Assembly: GCA_905235085.1 (NCBI GenBank)
Contig: CAJOKD010000022.1
Location: 1 to 43,408, forward strand
DNA length: 43,408 bases
Reading direction: 5' to 3'
From: an uncultured Bacteroidales bacterium
Lineage (GTDB): Bacteria > Bacteroidota > Bacteroidia > Bacteroidales > UBA932
A program made the translations under genes and the position numbers. The notes under the pieces are model-generated. The model ran no database searches and was not told the origin of the DNA. It saw only the letters and a list, made by a program, of their open reading frames with translations. This document shows, piece after piece, positions 42,552 through 43,408 of the stretch. Every line of letters begins with the position of its first letter. Position 1 is the first letter of the stretch.

Positions 42552-43408
42552 TTGACGCTGAACCAATGGGAAAGAGTGTAGCATCTTCCCGTATCCTCGG
42601 GATTACCCGTTGATAGGACTCCTTGTCCATCGCGGTCTTGCCCATCAGGACGATGACCGAGTTCTCGTCCGGCATCGCGCCGCGCATCCGCGTGACCCGC
42701 CGGAAGTCCTTCTGGAGCCGCTCGATCCAGTTCGTCGTGTATATCATCGACTGTATCTGAGGCGCATAGTTCAGGTACGTGAAGTAGAACGCAATGTCCT
42801 CATTGTCAGCCAGCTTCCGTATGGACAGATAGCCCTTGCCCCACTTCATGCACATCTCCTTCCAGGCCTGTATGCCCATCTCTATCGTATAGTTCTTGTC
42901 TCCCGTCCGGAAGACTTCCCGCATGTCATCCGCAAGTTCCTTCTTGTCCCCGTGGCGCACCCTCGCCAGCATGTTGCGCTTGAGGTGCGTCGTGCAGCGT
43001 TGGAGCGCCGTCCCCGGGAGCTTCTCGCCGACCACCTTGTCCAAGCCGGACAATCCGTCAGCGACCATCAAGCCGATGCTCTCAACGCCCCTCCCGTGCA
43101 GGTCGTCGAACATGTTGCCCCAGCCGTTCGCGCTTTCAATCGGGCTGTTGTATATGCCCAGCACTTCCCGCGTCCCTTCCTCCGTCACGCCCAGGATTAC
43201 GTAAAACGCCTCCGTCGCAGCCTTCTTCTTGCGGAAGACCTTGATGTGGACACAATCCACGAACACGATCGGATAGTAGGCGTCAAGCCCCCTGACAAGC
43301 CATGCGGACACTTCCTGGCGGACGTAGTCAATCATCCTCGAGATGCTGGACTTGCTGTATTGTTCGCCGTAGATCTCGTCGAACACCTCTCCCACCTGCG
43401 CCTGCGTC
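42541..43408 (-). mobile_element. IS256-family transposase (Transposase_mut), 5' part outside the window
   Basis: The frame is open to the right edge (289 residues visible), so the start is lost. The IS256 DDE motifs are VFVDCVHIKVFRKKKA (first Asp), LMVADGLSGLDKVV (second Asp) and QSMIYTTNWIERLQKDFRR (Glu). The context WGNMFDDLHGRGV and LQRCTTHLKRNML is typical, followed by a C-terminal end with a stop at 42541. It moves the element by cut-and-paste or copy-out. The left IS end lies between 42361 and 42513 but was not resolved. Confidence 0.93.

Noticed and set aside
1..43408. CRISPR array
   Set aside because: No series of regularly spaced identical repeats with unique spacers was found; repeats seen are pairs or hairpins only.
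1..43408. Alternative genetic code with recoded TAG or TGA
   Set aside because: Both codons end many intact genes at the expected position, and the two in-frame cases are isolated; simple mutations or errors explain them better.

Overview
This window is a piece of a Bacteroidales-type (phylum Bacteroidota) chromosome of moderately high G+C. Three things support this. Many gene families are typical of the phylum: GldH, DUF4271, DUF4293, DUF2723/GT117, the PG0541 transporter-associated protein, PSP1/RicT and a membrane-anchored LytTR regulator. Promoters repeatedly show the Bacteroidota form TTTG or TTG, about 20 bp, then TAnnTTTG. Shine-Dalgarno sites are nearly absent. Genus and species cannot be read from the sequence. 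Both window ends are repeat-prone genes (an Rhs gene on the left, an IS256-family transposase on the right), so the ends may be assembly breaks.

Layout. 1-1440: 3' end of an Rhs/polymorphic-toxin gene with a variable C-terminal domain and an adjacent AT-rich membrane protein, a likely immunity gene. 1556-4962 (minus): fabH-fabF-fabZ-rluA operon, divergent from a LytTR regulator at 5153. 6046-9793: nucleoside phosphorylase, a DUF4293 membrane protein, and a minus-strand operon SUI1-DUF4271-hemD-rnpA-yidD whose last gene is frameshifted. 9928-16143: a DUF2723/GT117 glycosyltransferase, an RlmI-like methyltransferase, then pgk and lgt. 16315-22988: a tripartite RND efflux operon (TetR, TolC, adaptor, pump, PG0541). 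23054-29038: thioredoxin, an outer-membrane barrel, LOG, polyprenyl synthase, DNA polymerase III delta', PSP1/RicT, gldH and trmB in tight array. 28990-36419: U32 peptidase (minus), a two-CBM 4-alpha-glucanotransferase and a large AsmA-like protein. 36449-36529: tRNA-Leu(UAG).

Right of the tRNA the region becomes accessory. It holds a RelB/DinJ antitoxin with an intact palindromic operator, beside a PIN toxin broken by one in-frame TAG. Then come YbjQ, an EamA transporter, a rhomboid protease, a three-hairpin intergenic repeat, a stand-alone ATPase under tandem palindromes, a degraded gene with an in-frame TGA, two AT-rich unknown genes and the IS256 transposase.

The most unusual signal is a structured element shared by two distant 5' leaders, upstream of the GT117 gene (9853-9902) and the U32 peptidase gene (30301-30376). 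A 20-nt identical core containing a GCTGC-GAA-GCAGC hairpin sits inside outer inverted repeats whose sequences differ but which each pair with themselves. Both copies lie sense-oriented just after a TATCTTTG -7 box. This fits a cis-acting RNA or a small dispersed palindromic element.
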